Shown piece after piece: positions 18,427 through 27,410 of a stretch of 64,000 nucleotides of DNA. The stretch comes from Spirochaeta cellobiosiphila DSM 17781 (GTDB taxonomy: Bacteria > Spirochaetota > Spirochaetia > DSM-17781), in the NCBI RefSeq assembly GCF_000426705.1, contig NZ_KE384554.1, positions 416,825 to 480,824 of the forward strand. Reading direction: 5' to 3'. A program made the translations under genes and the position numbers. Each line of letters opens with the position of its first letter. Position 1 is the stretch's first letter. Under the pieces are notes generated by a model. That model did not search any database. It was not told the DNA's origin and was given only the letters and a program-made list of their open reading frames with translations.

Positions 18427-19818
18427 CTAATATTGTTCTTTTAATATCTGTATATCATCTGTTAGTTCACCTGTCATAGAAAAGCCTAGTTTTTCTATCT
18501 TTTGAGTATAATATGATTTAACATCTTCCCAAGAATAATAATATCCAGAGACTGGTTTAATCTGTTCAGGGAAATTGATTTCTACTTCGTTGTAGGTCAT
18601 TTTCACAAGCTTATCCTGATCATTGCTATAAATGATCCATTGAATATTGGCGGCCATAGGAGAAATATTCTTAATATCCCACAATGCCATAACTTGATTA
18701 GGATCATCACAACTAATATTAGCACCTTTGATATCCAAGAAAGCAGCCAAGGGAATAATAGTCTCAGCATGAGCAAATCGAAAGACACCAGCATATGAAG
18801 CATCATTATCAACAGAATTGATCATGTCTTTAACAAGGGGGGCAATGATATTAATTTGTATATCCGAATCACTTAAAGAGGGTCCTTTTGCATAGAAATC
18901 TTCGATAGCCAAAACACTTTCATACCATTCCAATTGATCATCAGTGAAGTACTTCCTGAAGTTAAGATCACTTTCGGCTCTTAGATTAGCGGATATGATA
19001 TATAGGTTGTACAGGTTACTGGCAGCAGATTCTGGATTGTCTAATTTAACTCGCCCTTTTTCATCTTTTAACTGGAATTCTCCCCTTTCTAATCGATCGT
19101 AGAAGCTTTGAGAAAACAGTTGTGTAAGAACTTCGTGAGTATACTGTGTGCCTTTAGGATTCTTTTCATAGGCTTTGTATAGATCTTCCCAGCCCTCTCC
19201 TTCTTCATGTTCCATGAAACGGGGTGCTATATCATAGGGTCTTAAATAGGGGTCTTCCTCTTCCCCATAAACTACATTCTCAGTAATGATTTGACTGCCC
19301 CCTTCCTTTAATCCTTTAACAAAATTATCCCGGCTATCTTGGGCACGGCTTTTGAAGGTGGCCTCAGTGCGAATCATCCCTTTGGCTTTCAACAATTCTG
19401 GGAAATTCTGATACATTCTTAATCCGATTCCCTGTAGCTCTAAACGCCCCTGCTTCGTTAATTCTCCATAATTACCTGTTTCGATTTTGATAAGTTGGGC
19501 GATTTCATGACGCAATTCGTTACCTGTTTCACTAATCTCGTTATCTTCACTGGCAATATTTAATAACTCTAAAAGAGTAATATCATATTTAGCACTGGAT
19601 AAATGTCTTGATCCATGGCGACCTACATATTCAATAAAGACAGGTTCATACCCTCTGGGGACCGGCGTGTACTCTGTTCCTTTGAAGGGATAGGGCGCTT
19701 TTGAAGTTAAATACTCAGGGGAAGAAGAATCATTGCTTGTCCAATGATCACTATTGGTAGCACAGGATTGCAGTAAGAGAAGCATTAATAGGACATAAGC
19801 AATAGGCTTTGTTTTCAT
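18427..19818 (-). CDS. Histidine acid phosphatase lipoprotein (phytase/MINPP-like)
   Basis: This 463-residue branch 2 histidine phosphatase hydrolyses phosphomonoesters, probably inositol phosphates, outside the cytoplasm. The lipoprotein signal ends at Cys19 (LLQSC). The catalytic motif is RHGSRH at residues 67-72, where His68 is the phospho-acceptor. The distal motif is HAE at residue 350 (FAHAET), rather than the HD of bacterial phytases. HAE with RHGSRH is the pattern of multiple inositol polyphosphate phosphatases. Length fits that family. The neighbouring genes do not suggest a pathway; phosphate scavenging from phytate in sediment is an inference. Confidence 0.82.
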   Translation of the reverse strand: MKTKPIAYVLLMLLLLQSCATNSDHWTSNDSSSPEYLTSKAPYPFKGTEYTPVPRGYEPVFIEYVGRHGSRHLSSAKYDITLLELLNIASEDNEISETGNELRHEIAQLIKIETGNYGELTKQGRLELQGIGLRMYQNFPELLKAKGMIRTEATFKSRAQDSRDNFVKGLKEGGSQIITENVVYGEEEDPYLRPYDIAPRFMEHEEGEGWEDLYKAYEKNPKGTQYTHEVLTQLFSQSFYDRLERGEFQLKDEKGRVKLDNPESAASNLYNLYIISANLRAESDLNFRKYFTDDQLEWYESVLAIEDFYAKGPSLSDSDIQINIIAPLVKDMINSVDNDASYAGVFRFAHAETIIPLAAFLDIKGANISCDDPNQVMALWDIKNISPMAANIQWIIYSNDQDKLVKMTYNEVEINFPEQIKPVSGYYYSWEDVKSYYTQKIEKLGFSMTGELTDDIQILKEQY

Positions 19819-19928
19819 TATTATTCCTTTTTGTTGTTGGATAATTCAACCTAGCGGGATTAGAAAAGGAGATCAACTTTTTAGCATCTAATTAACACAA
19901 TTCTCAAAATATAGGATAGCATAAGAGT

Positions 19929-20129
19929 ATGAATGGACAAAATAGAGACAACATTAAACCTGGAATACTTGTTGATATCGTACTAAAACAAGACCAGAGA
20001 TCAGGAAAACTAACGAGGGGAATCGTAAAGGATCTGTTAACAAAATCATCCTACCATCCCCATGGAATAAAGGTGCGATTAGAATCTGGGGACGTGGGAA
20101 GGGTTCAAGTTATTGTACAGGATGATTAG
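19929..20129 (+). CDS. YwbE family small protein
   Basis: This 66-residue protein matches the YwbE (DUF2196) family: GQNRDNIKPGILVDIVLKQD, then QRSGKLTRGIVKDLLTKSSYHPHGIKVRL and a final GRVQVI strand. It is a small beta-rich protein, usually found alone, of unknown biochemical role, sometimes suggested to bind nucleic acid. It is cytoplasmic with no signal peptide. It precedes the PtsP-like gene by about 150 bp, without a hairpin, so the two may be co-transcribed. Confidence 0.8.
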   Translation: MNGQNRDNIKPGILVDIVLKQDQRSGKLTRGIVKDLLTKSSYHPHGIKVRLESGDVGRVQVIVQDD

Positions 20130-20282
20130 AATGGATGAGGTAAAGGGTTTGGATATCTTAGCCTAGAGAAACTTAAGAATTATGCTTTTATAAGTAGAGT
20201 CAAAGTGGTCTTTAGTAAACAATAATAAACAAGAAACGGGAAAAACTTGATTCAATATACTCCCCTAGACTATATTTGAACA

Positions 20283-22649
20283 ATGATAAAGCCCAACCAG
20301 CAAGTACTTAAGCTAATTAAAGCTATCGAAGAAATGGCCGCTACTATTAATCCTTCCGTTCCTTTTGAACAAAGAGCCAAAAAGGTAGCAGAGATACTGA
20401 CCAAGTTCCTCAATGCTAATTCCATAACCATTTATTTACATTCCCATGTTCAGGATATTTATACCGTTTGGCCCGAGTCTTTTGAGAATAAAGAACGAAA
20501 AGATCATATATACAACTTTTGGTTAGGCAAAGAAAAAACGTATAAAGGCGAAGTTGGGACTGTTCTAAAACGTGGACGAAATAAAATTGGAGCTATCCTG
20601 GGATCATTTGACACTAACGCTCCTAATGAACCGGACTTTAACGATATAAGAAAGGTCATAGCCTTTCATAGTATTGCCCATAGAATATCCCTTATTTTTG
20701 AGAATGGCCTTTTACTACAAATGAGAGGGAGGTTTCCTGATCAAAAGGGATGGGACCCCTTCTCCAGAGATATGGATAGGAGAGGCTTACGTTTCTATGG
20801 CAAGCAACGTCGCCCCTATCCCTATAGAGATTTTTTTGATGATACAAATGCGGAATTAGAACTTCCACCTCCCCTACCCGAAATGGACGAAGATAGCTCC
20901 TCCTCTATTCCTGAATCGCCAATCTTTGCCGAGACAGTATCCAGTGGATTTTTTGAAGGGGATTCAATCCTGTGGGAATCAAATCTGGATATAGATATGG
21001 AAGGAGACAAAGAGCTAAAGGTTGAAGACCTGGAAGAAGCCTATAAAGCGACAAAATCCCAACTTATTCAAATAAAACAGGAAGCTTCAGAAAAATTAGA
21101 TAATGCTGTTGCAGCTATCTTTGATGCCCACCTTCTTATGCTATCTGATGCCCAGTTTTATGGAAGAATTAAGGAAAAGTCAGAAAAGGGAAAACCCATT
21201 ATAGAAGCCATTCGTGATGTAGTGCAGGAGCTGGAGTCGGTCTTTCAATCCCTGGAAGACAAGGGAATTAGGGAGAAAGCCCAGGATATAAAGGATTTAG
21301 GCGCCCGCCTGATTCGTAACTTGCGGGGAGACTCAACAGTATCGGAGCTAAGGTATTCGGACAAAGTCATCCTGGCCGAAGAGATGTTCCCTTCTGAACT
21401 GGTAGCATTAGCAGCTCAAAATGTGGGGGCCATTATCTTAATTGATTCAGGAATGACCTCTCACTTATCCATTCTAGCCAGGTCACTTGAAATCCCAACA
21501 ATGCTGACTTTGGATAGCAGTCTATTAAAAATACCTGATAAGACAAGATTGGCATTAGACCCTTATAACAGTCAAATTCTGTTCAACCCCCAACCTGAGC
21601 ATATTCAACAATTAAGAATCTATGAGAAGCAGCGAAAACAGGAGATTGATGATGTTTCTGTATTATCAGCTGTTCATTTAAGATTGGAACAACATTTATT
21701 AGATGTTATTCCAGCGATCAGGGCTAATGTCAATCTCTATCATGATGCGCAAAGAGCTAAAACCTTATGTGCAGAAGGAATAGGTCTTTATCGAAGTGAA
21801 TTCCCCTACATTATCCGTAGTGATTATCTGGGAGAGGAAGACCAATATGCCATCTATAGCCGTATTGCTGATACTTTTCCAGAAGCACCTCTCTATTTTA
21901 GAACGGCTGATATTGGGGGAGATAAAGAATTATCCTGGAACAAGCAAAATGAAGCGAACCCTTTCTTAGGGGTAAGGGGAATACGTTTTTCTTTATCCAA
22001 CCCAGAAATGTTTCAAGATCAACTTAGAGCGATGTTACGTGCTGGTTATGAAAGGGATCTTAGAATCATGTTCCCTATGGTATCCGGAGTAGAAGAGATA
22101 CATTCAGCCAAGGAACATATTAAGAAAGCTATTGATTGTCTTGTTCAGGAAGGATACGACTGTAACAGAAACCCTAAATTAGGGGCTATGATTGAATTAC
22201 CTTCTGCTGTCATTATAGCAGAAAGATTAGCTGAAGAATTAGATTTCTTCTCAATTGGTACCAATGATTTGGTTATGTACCTATTAGGAGCAGACAGAAC
22301 GAATGGCAATTTGATTGACCTATACTGTATCCATCATCCCGCTGTTTTAATAACCCTCGATTCTTTGATTAAGCGCTTATCCACGTATGACGTGGAAATA
22401 AGTGTGTGCGGGGATTCTGCTTCAGATCCAGCTATGTTGCCCTTTTATCTAGCTCTTAAGATTTCTTCCATTAGTGTCTCTCCTGACAATCTGATTAAGG
22501 TCAGGAAATACATCGCCGCTCTAGATCAGGCAAAAGTAGAGGAAATCCATGATAGAATGCTGGCCATAAGAGATAGTGCTGAAATGAATGCCTATGTTAA
22601 ATCTGTAGCTCAGGAGATAGAAGAAAGAGTCCATGAGCTTTTTGAATAA
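20283..22649 (+). CDS. ptsP: PtsP-like phosphoenolpyruvate-protein phosphotransferase (GAF + enzyme I)
   Basis: This 788-residue protein combines an N-terminal GAF-like sensor (about residues 10-150) with a full enzyme I module. The phosphorylated histidine is His394 in GMTSHLSILAR. The PEP-binding barrel shows GIGLYRSEFPYI, RTADIGGDKELSW, GVRGIRFSL, IMFPMVSGVEEI, GAMIELPSAVI, FFSIGTNDLVMYLLGADR and VCGDSASDP with the catalytic cysteine. It would move phosphate from PEP to an HPr-like protein, probably the nitrogen-type regulatory PTS. Unusual is an acidic, proline- and serine-rich linker (about 150-215) where the usual GIAASPGIA motif of enzyme I is missing. No HPr or EIIA gene is adjacent. 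The gene symbol is by architecture. Confidence 0.88.
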   Translation: MIKPNQQVLKLIKAIEEMAATINPSVPFEQRAKKVAEILTKFLNANSITIYLHSHVQDIYTVWPESFENKERKDHIYNFWLGKEKTYKGEVGTVLKRGRNKIGAILGSFDTNAPNEPDFNDIRKVIAFHSIAHRISLIFENGLLLQMRGRFPDQKGWDPFSRDMDRRGLRFYGKQRRPYPYRDFFDDTNAELELPPPLPEMDEDSSSSIPESPIFAETVSSGFFEGDSILWESNLDIDMEGDKELKVEDLEEAYKATKSQLIQIKQEASEKLDNAVAAIFDAHLLMLSDAQFYGRIKEKSEKGKPIIEAIRDVVQELESVFQSLEDKGIREKAQDIKDLGARLIRNLRGDSTVSELRYSDKVILAEEMFPSELVALAAQNVGAIILIDSGMTSHLSILARSLEIPTMLTLDSSLLKIPDKTRLALDPYNSQILFNPQPEHIQQLRIYEKQRKQEIDDVSVLSAVHLRLEQHLLDVIPAIRANVNLYHDAQRAKTLCAEGIGLYRSEFPYIIRSDYLGEEDQYAIYSRIADTFPEAPLYFRTADIGGDKELSWNKQNEANPFLGVRGIRFSLSNPEMFQDQLRAMLRAGYERDLRIMFPMVSGVEEIHSAKEHIKKAIDCLVQEGYDCNRNPKLGAMIELPSAVIIAERLAEELDFFSIGTNDLVMYLLGADRTNGNLIDLYCIHHPAVLITLDSLIKRLSTYDVEISVCGDSASDPAMLPFYLALKISSISVSPDNLIKVRKYIAALDQAKVEEIHDRMLAIRDSAEMNAYVKSVAQEIEERVHELFE

Positions 22650-22668
22650 AGGATAATAGTGAAATATC

Positions 22669-23949
22669 ATGAATAGTATTAAGAGAGTTTTTATCATTTG
22701 CCTGTTTTCTTCCTTCTTTATGGCCTGTGCCGGTAGTATCCCCCAGGATAGGATAGCAGAGGCCATTTCCGGCCCTTTCGTTCCTACTTCTATTATTAAG
22801 CCATCCCTTGAACAATCCAAGCTTGATGCTCAACTCCTCAACTTTTATAGAGAGTGGAAATCTTTTTACTTAAAACAAGGATGTGGACCTAATCGCTACC
22901 TTGTTGACGTCTCTGCTGATGGTAACAAAGTGGAAGGGGGAACAGCTCCTGAAACTTTAACTATTTCAGAAGCCCATGGCTACGGTATGCTTATTTCTGT
23001 CATGATGGCCGATTTTGACCCTGAAAGTCAGAAAATATTTGATGGTATGGTGTCTTACTTTCATGACCATCCTGCAAGATCAAATCCAGGGCTTATGGCA
23101 TGGAATCAATTGAGTAATTGTCAGGATGCAGGTGATGATGTGGGAGGATACAATAGTGCTAGTGACGGGGATCTCGACATAGCCTATGCCCTTCTTTTAG
23201 CCGACAGAAAATGGGGAAGTGAGGGGCCATTCAACTATAAGAAGGAAGCCCTCAAGGTCATTTCTGCTATTAAGGAACTGGATATTGATCCTGACAATCA
23301 CTTTGTTCGTATTGGAGACTGGGTCAATCGTGTTGATGAAGGGCAGTATGCTTATACGACCAGGTCTTCAGATTTTATGGTTTCCCATTTTAAGGCTTTT
23401 GGTGATTTTACAGGTGACAGCAGCTGGTATGCTGTAAGGGACACAACCTATTCTATCATGGATAGCATTAGCAGTTCCTATAGTAGCGATACTTATCTGA
23501 TTCCGGATTTTATAGTGGGTCTTCCAGAGAATCCACAACCTGCGGATCCCTGGTTCCTGGAAGGAAGTGATGATGGCTTGTATTCATGGAATGCAGCCCG
23601 CTATCCCTGGCGTATTGCCCTTGATTATTTACTTTACGATGATGATAGGGCCTTTCAAGCCCTTATGCCCCTTAACGTATGGATCAAAAGAGTTAGTGAT
23701 GGCCTTCCTGAAAATATTGCAGATACCTATAGCCTGAATGGTAAGTACTCAAGAAAAAGTGGTTTTGACTCAATGGCATTTGTCTCTATGTTTGCTGTGG
23801 CTGCTACAATCGATGAGTCTAATCAGCAATGGCTCGATGACCTATGGCAGGATATAAATGAAAAAAGCATCAGTGATGAAGACTATTATGGCAATACCCT
23901 TAAACTTCTCGCCATGATCACAATAACAGGACATTGGACGAAGCCTTAA
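22669..23949 (+). CDS. Glycoside hydrolase family 8 lipoprotein (endoglucanase/xylanase type)
   Basis: This 426-residue lipoprotein has lipobox FMAC (Cys20) and a GH8 catalytic domain filling the rest. The general acid is Glu101 in TISEAHGYGM, matching the GH8 SEGMSYGM motif. The downstream SASDGDLDIAYALLLADRKW carries the second catalytic aspartate region. GH8 enzymes are inverting endo-acting hydrolases of cellulose, xylan, chitosan or lichenan; the substrate cannot be assigned. The gene follows ptsP by 19 bases. A two-component system and a TIM-barrel secreted protein follow, suggesting a regulated extracellular glucan module. Confidence 0.85.
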   Translation: MNSIKRVFIICLFSSFFMACAGSIPQDRIAEAISGPFVPTSIIKPSLEQSKLDAQLLNFYREWKSFYLKQGCGPNRYLVDVSADGNKVEGGTAPETLTISEAHGYGMLISVMMADFDPESQKIFDGMVSYFHDHPARSNPGLMAWNQLSNCQDAGDDVGGYNSASDGDLDIAYALLLADRKWGSEGPFNYKKEALKVISAIKELDIDPDNHFVRIGDWVNRVDEGQYAYTTRSSDFMVSHFKAFGDFTGDSSWYAVRDTTYSIMDSISSSYSSDTYLIPDFIVGLPENPQPADPWFLEGSDDGLYSWNAARYPWRIALDYLLYDDDRAFQALMPLNVWIKRVSDGLPENIADTYSLNGKYSRKSGFDSMAFVSMFAVAATIDESNQQWLDDLWQDINEKSISDEDYYGNTLKLLAMITITGHWTKP

Positions 23950-24028
23950 GCCTCCTGATTAGATACTCCTTTTTGTTTTGCCATAAGAATGTCATATTCT
24001 CGCAATAATTCGGATATACTATTTAGAA

Positions 24029-24715
24029 ATGGAAACATTAATTGCCATAATAGATGACGATATAAGTTTGCAAGGGACTCTTACTATAGCCTTAAAGAAG
24101 AAGGGCTATAAGGTTGTCACTTACTCCACAGGCGCTGAGGCCATACTTAATATCACAAGGGAAAAGCCAAACCTTATCATTCTGGACATCATGATGCCTT
24201 TAATGGATGGTATAAATTTTTGCAAAGTTTTTCGTTCCCAAAATCAAAGTACACCTATCATCTTTTTATCAAGTCGAAATGATGAGGTGTCCAAGATTGA
24301 GGCCTTACAAAATGGAGGGGATGATTATGTCATCAAACCTTTTTCTCTAAAAGAACTGTTGGTAAGAATAGAAGTATGTTTACGAAGATCCCTACTAATG
24401 GAATCAAGTAGGATAATGCCCATAGAAGAGACTTCCCCATTTCAAGTAAATAAACTGTCCTATGAATTAAGGCATAGAAATAAGGTAATCAATCTGACGG
24501 TTACAGAATTCAGGATATTCACTACTTTATATGACAATAAGGGAATTGTGTTTACACGTGATCAACTAATGAATGCCGCCTATCCCAATGATGCCTTTAT
24601 TTCTGATCGCAATATAGATGCCCATATAACCAGAATACGTAGAAAAATTGAAAGAGTTTATCCCGAATATAATGACATTGAATCCGTATATGGTGTGGGA
24701 TATAAATATGTCTAA
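24029..24715 (+). CDS. OmpR-family response regulator
   Basis: This 228-residue two-domain regulator has a receiver domain (1-118) with the acidic pocket IIDDD, phospho-acceptor Asp53 (LIILDIMMP), a switch serine (FLSSR) and the conserved Lys in VIKPFS. The C-terminal winged helix (about 135-228) ends RNIDAHITRIRRKIERV and YGVGYKY, the OmpR/PhoB DNA-binding signature. Its stop overlaps the start of the histidine kinase gene by eight bases, so the two form a cognate pair. Targets are unknown; the adjacent GH8 and TIM-barrel genes are the nearest candidates. Confidence 0.93.
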   Translation: METLIAIIDDDISLQGTLTIALKKKGYKVVTYSTGAEAILNITREKPNLIILDIMMPLMDGINFCKVFRSQNQSTPIIFLSSRNDEVSKIEALQNGGDDYVIKPFSLKELLVRIEVCLRRSLLMESSRIMPIEETSPFQVNKLSYELRHRNKVINLTVTEFRIFTTLYDNKGIVFTRDQLMNAAYPNDAFISDRNIDAHITRIRRKIERVYPEYNDIESVYGVGYKYV

Positions 24716-26126
24716 AACATGGAAAACCTATCTTAATAGTAAGTTTGTATTCATTATTGCCCTTAATATTTTACTTATAATCATTCCCCTCTACGGTTTT
24801 ACAGTGATTCGCTCCAGTAATTATCAAGCTCAATACATAAGATTATTATCTGCACAGGAAATAAACTATTATAAAGCGTACGCTAGTGTCCCTGTCATTG
24901 CCCCCTATCAAAGAACATTAATCATTGACCCACTCAATCTGGATATAAAAGAAGATAGTGATTGGATAAAAAATGATGTTTTCACCTATCAACCAAAGTT
25001 AGATAAGGTCCCCTCTTTTATCAGAGGATTTTTTAGCGGACCCTCTAGACCTACCCTGTCTTCCTTTATGATAATAGAGCAACTAAAAGAATCCATCACT
25101 AAGAACAAAAGACAAACAGGCACTCTGAAAGGACGTTACCTCTATGGAATGATACCATTTAAGAAGGATCACACAAGGGGGTTGATGGCCCTTACGATTG
25201 TTGATAAATCAGATATTCAAATCAATAATTTTCTAGCCAAAGGAGAACTCTTTATACTGACTATATTTAGTGGACTCCTCGCTTTTTTATCTTCCTGTCT
25301 TTACTATAGACAACTTATTAAGCCCCTTAATATTTTAAGCAAAGCTATTCAAGAATCACATCTACTATCTTCAGAACCTTACATACAGGGACTAACTAAA
25401 AAGAAAGATGAGTTAGGACAACTAACAAGAGCCTTTATAAGAAAATCTCGTGTTATCCATCAAAAAGGGGAAGAAATTATATCCTTTACAGAGGATGTCC
25501 TTCATGAGTTGAAGAATCCTTTGGCTAGTATCCGGAATAGTCTGGAGCTATTGGAAGATCACACCACCTCGATAACAGATCAGGATCATCTTATTGAAAT
25601 ACTACAGAATGAAACAGGAAGAATGGAATTATTGTTACATGAAATACGGGAGTATAGTTTATTTGGAACTGAGAAGGAGAATAAACACATATCATCGACT
25701 ATCTATCCTCATCTCATTCTGCTACAAATCATTAAACTATATAATAGTTATGATATTCAGCTTTCCTGTAACTGCAAAAAAGCTATCAATATGAAAGAAA
25801 ATGACTTTATATCTATTATGACCAATATACTGGATAATGGCACCAGTTTTTCACCCCAACCCGGATCTATTCATATCACTTATGAACAGGATAAGGAAAA
25901 AACAATACTTAAAATAGGTGATAAAGGTCCTGGTGTTGCTGATAAGAACAAAATATTTGATCGTTTCTACAGTTATCGACCTGGTGAAACCATAAAAAAT
26001 AAACATTCCGGCCTAGGACTAGCCATTGTCAAGCGAATCATAGATTCCTATGGCTATTCCATTATCTGTGAAGAGAATAAGCCAGAAGGGACTTGTTTCC
26101 TCCTGTATTTCCCCACCTTCTCCTAA
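24708..26126 (+). CDS. Membrane sensor histidine kinase
   Basis: From the ATG at 24708 this is a 472-residue HAMP-type kinase. TM1 lies at about 14-35 and an extracytoplasmic sensor region follows to about 170. TM2 is near 177-200 (LFILTIFSGLLAFLSSCLYY) and a HAMP linker follows. The H box is DVLHELKNPLASIRNSLELL with phospho-accepting His266. The N box (IMTNILDNGTSFSP) and the G boxes (IGDKGPGVADKN; HSGLGLAIVKRI) complete an intact ATPase domain. A longer frame opens at 24648, but it lies inside the response regulator gene and lacks support. The signal sensed is unknown. Confidence 0.92.
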   Translation: MSKTWKTYLNSKFVFIIALNILLIIIPLYGFTVIRSSNYQAQYIRLLSAQEINYYKAYASVPVIAPYQRTLIIDPLNLDIKEDSDWIKNDVFTYQPKLDKVPSFIRGFFSGPSRPTLSSFMIIEQLKESITKNKRQTGTLKGRYLYGMIPFKKDHTRGLMALTIVDKSDIQINNFLAKGELFILTIFSGLLAFLSSCLYYRQLIKPLNILSKAIQESHLLSSEPYIQGLTKKKDELGQLTRAFIRKSRVIHQKGEEIISFTEDVLHELKNPLASIRNSLELLEDHTTSITDQDHLIEILQNETGRMELLLHEIREYSLFGTEKENKHISSTIYPHLILLQIIKLYNSYDIQLSCNCKKAINMKENDFISIMTNILDNGTSFSPQPGSIHITYEQDKEKTILKIGDKGPGVADKNKIFDRFYSYRPGETIKNKHSGLGLAIVKRIIDSYGYSIICEENKPEGTCFLLYFPTFS

Positions 26127-26208
26127 TGTCATCATTTGGTAATAAAATAGTAACAAAGATACAATTGTTTAGAAGCTTTTTTTATTCATCATGAATAAAG
26201 GAGTTAAA

Positions 26209-27270
26209 ATGACTAAGAAATATTTTTGTTTACTATTTACAATTTTTACTGTCCTCTGTTCCTCTTATGGGCAATGGGAAAATCCGAGTGAAAAATACGC
26301 CAGATCCTACAAAGCCTATGAAAATGTTCCTAATAAGATTCCCCAAAGTGAGGTAAAGAATTTTGTCTATTTCGCCAGAGATAGAAAGATACTAAGAAAT
26401 CATCCTTTTCTTAAGAATCCTAGATTTGCAGGGGCTCAAATTATGTATACCTGGAAAGAACTGGAACCTGAAAAAGATATCTATGATTTTTCCCCCATTG
26501 AAGAGGATCTTGCTTACCTGGAAGGATATGGAAAAAAGCTTTTCATTCAAATACAAGATACGACTTTTTATAACCGCTATAAGGCGATTCCTAATTATCT
26601 ATTGAATAAAAAATATGATAATGGAATAACAGGTCAATATGACGATAATGGTCTACAAGAAGGCTGGGTAGCTAAACGCTGGAATCCTAAAGTTAGGCAA
26701 CGTTTTGCCAAGCTTCTTTTAGCCTTGGGAAAAGCATTAGATGGTCGCATAGAAGGGGTTAATTTACAAGAAACCAGTATTGGTGTATCACAAGAATCGG
26801 ATCCAAGCTTTTCAACAACAGCCTATGTAGAGGCCATAAAAGCCAATATGCTTGCCCTCAAGAGAGCCTTTCCCCTATCCACAACCATTCAATATGCAAA
26901 TTTTATGCCGGGAGAATGGCTACCTTGGGAAGATGAAGGTTATCTACGTTCAATATATGCCTTTGGAGAAGCTCATGGTATAGGGTTAGGAGCTCCCGAT
27001 TTGATGCCAACAAGAAAAGGACAACAGAATCATGTCATTACTATGATGCATGAACATGAATATTCTGTACCTCTCTCGATAGCTGTTCAAGATGGTAATT
27101 ATCTTGGAGAAACAGGCACTTACTCAGTAACAAAGGAAATAATCAATACTCATAAAAACATCGTTCCTATGCTTGAAGCTTTTGCCAGAGATTTTTTAGG
27201 AGTTAATTACATCTTTTGGTCCAATGAAGAACCTTATTTTACAAAAGATGTTTTACCCTGTTTTAACTAA
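26209..27270 (+). CDS. Secreted TIM-barrel protein, probable glycoside hydrolase
   Basis: The start at 26209 has AAGGAG six bases upstream; an ATG 18 bases earlier does not. The 353-residue protein has a signal peptide (MTKKYFCLLFTIFTVLCSSYG). The mature part has the barrel layout of clan A-type hydrolases: PRFAGAQIMYTWKELEPEKD followed by IYDFSPIEEDLAYLEGYGKK is the GH42/GH5-like second-strand region. NLQETSIGV could hold the acid/base Glu, and YIFWSNEEPYF could hold a nucleophile. I cannot place it in a numbered family. It follows the two-component genes and ends at a hairpin. Confidence 0.6.
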   Translation: MTKKYFCLLFTIFTVLCSSYGQWENPSEKYARSYKAYENVPNKIPQSEVKNFVYFARDRKILRNHPFLKNPRFAGAQIMYTWKELEPEKDIYDFSPIEEDLAYLEGYGKKLFIQIQDTTFYNRYKAIPNYLLNKKYDNGITGQYDDNGLQEGWVAKRWNPKVRQRFAKLLLALGKALDGRIEGVNLQETSIGVSQESDPSFSTTAYVEAIKANMLALKRAFPLSTTIQYANFMPGEWLPWEDEGYLRSIYAFGEAHGIGLGAPDLMPTRKGQQNHVITMMHEHEYSVPLSIAVQDGNYLGETGTYSVTKEIINTHKNIVPMLEAFARDFLGVNYIFWSNEEPYFTKDVLPCFN

Positions 27271-27287
27271 TATTTATGTTGCCCTGT

Positions 27288-27312
27288 CCCCTGATCAATC
27301 AAGAATCAGGGG
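27288..27312 (+). terminator. Terminator hairpin after the TIM-barrel gene
   Basis: CCCCTGAT (27288-27295) and ATCAGGGG (27305-27312) form a perfect 8-bp stem with a 9-base loop, followed by a modest T-rich tail. It separates the secreted TIM-barrel gene from the MATE gene. Confidence 0.65.
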
Positions 27313-27410
27313 CTTATTCGTTACAAATTTATTTATCTAAAATTGTGAATAAAAGTATTCCTTATTTTGACAAAAACCATTAGAGTCTGCTGGTTTTAAT
27401 CGGGGAGATA

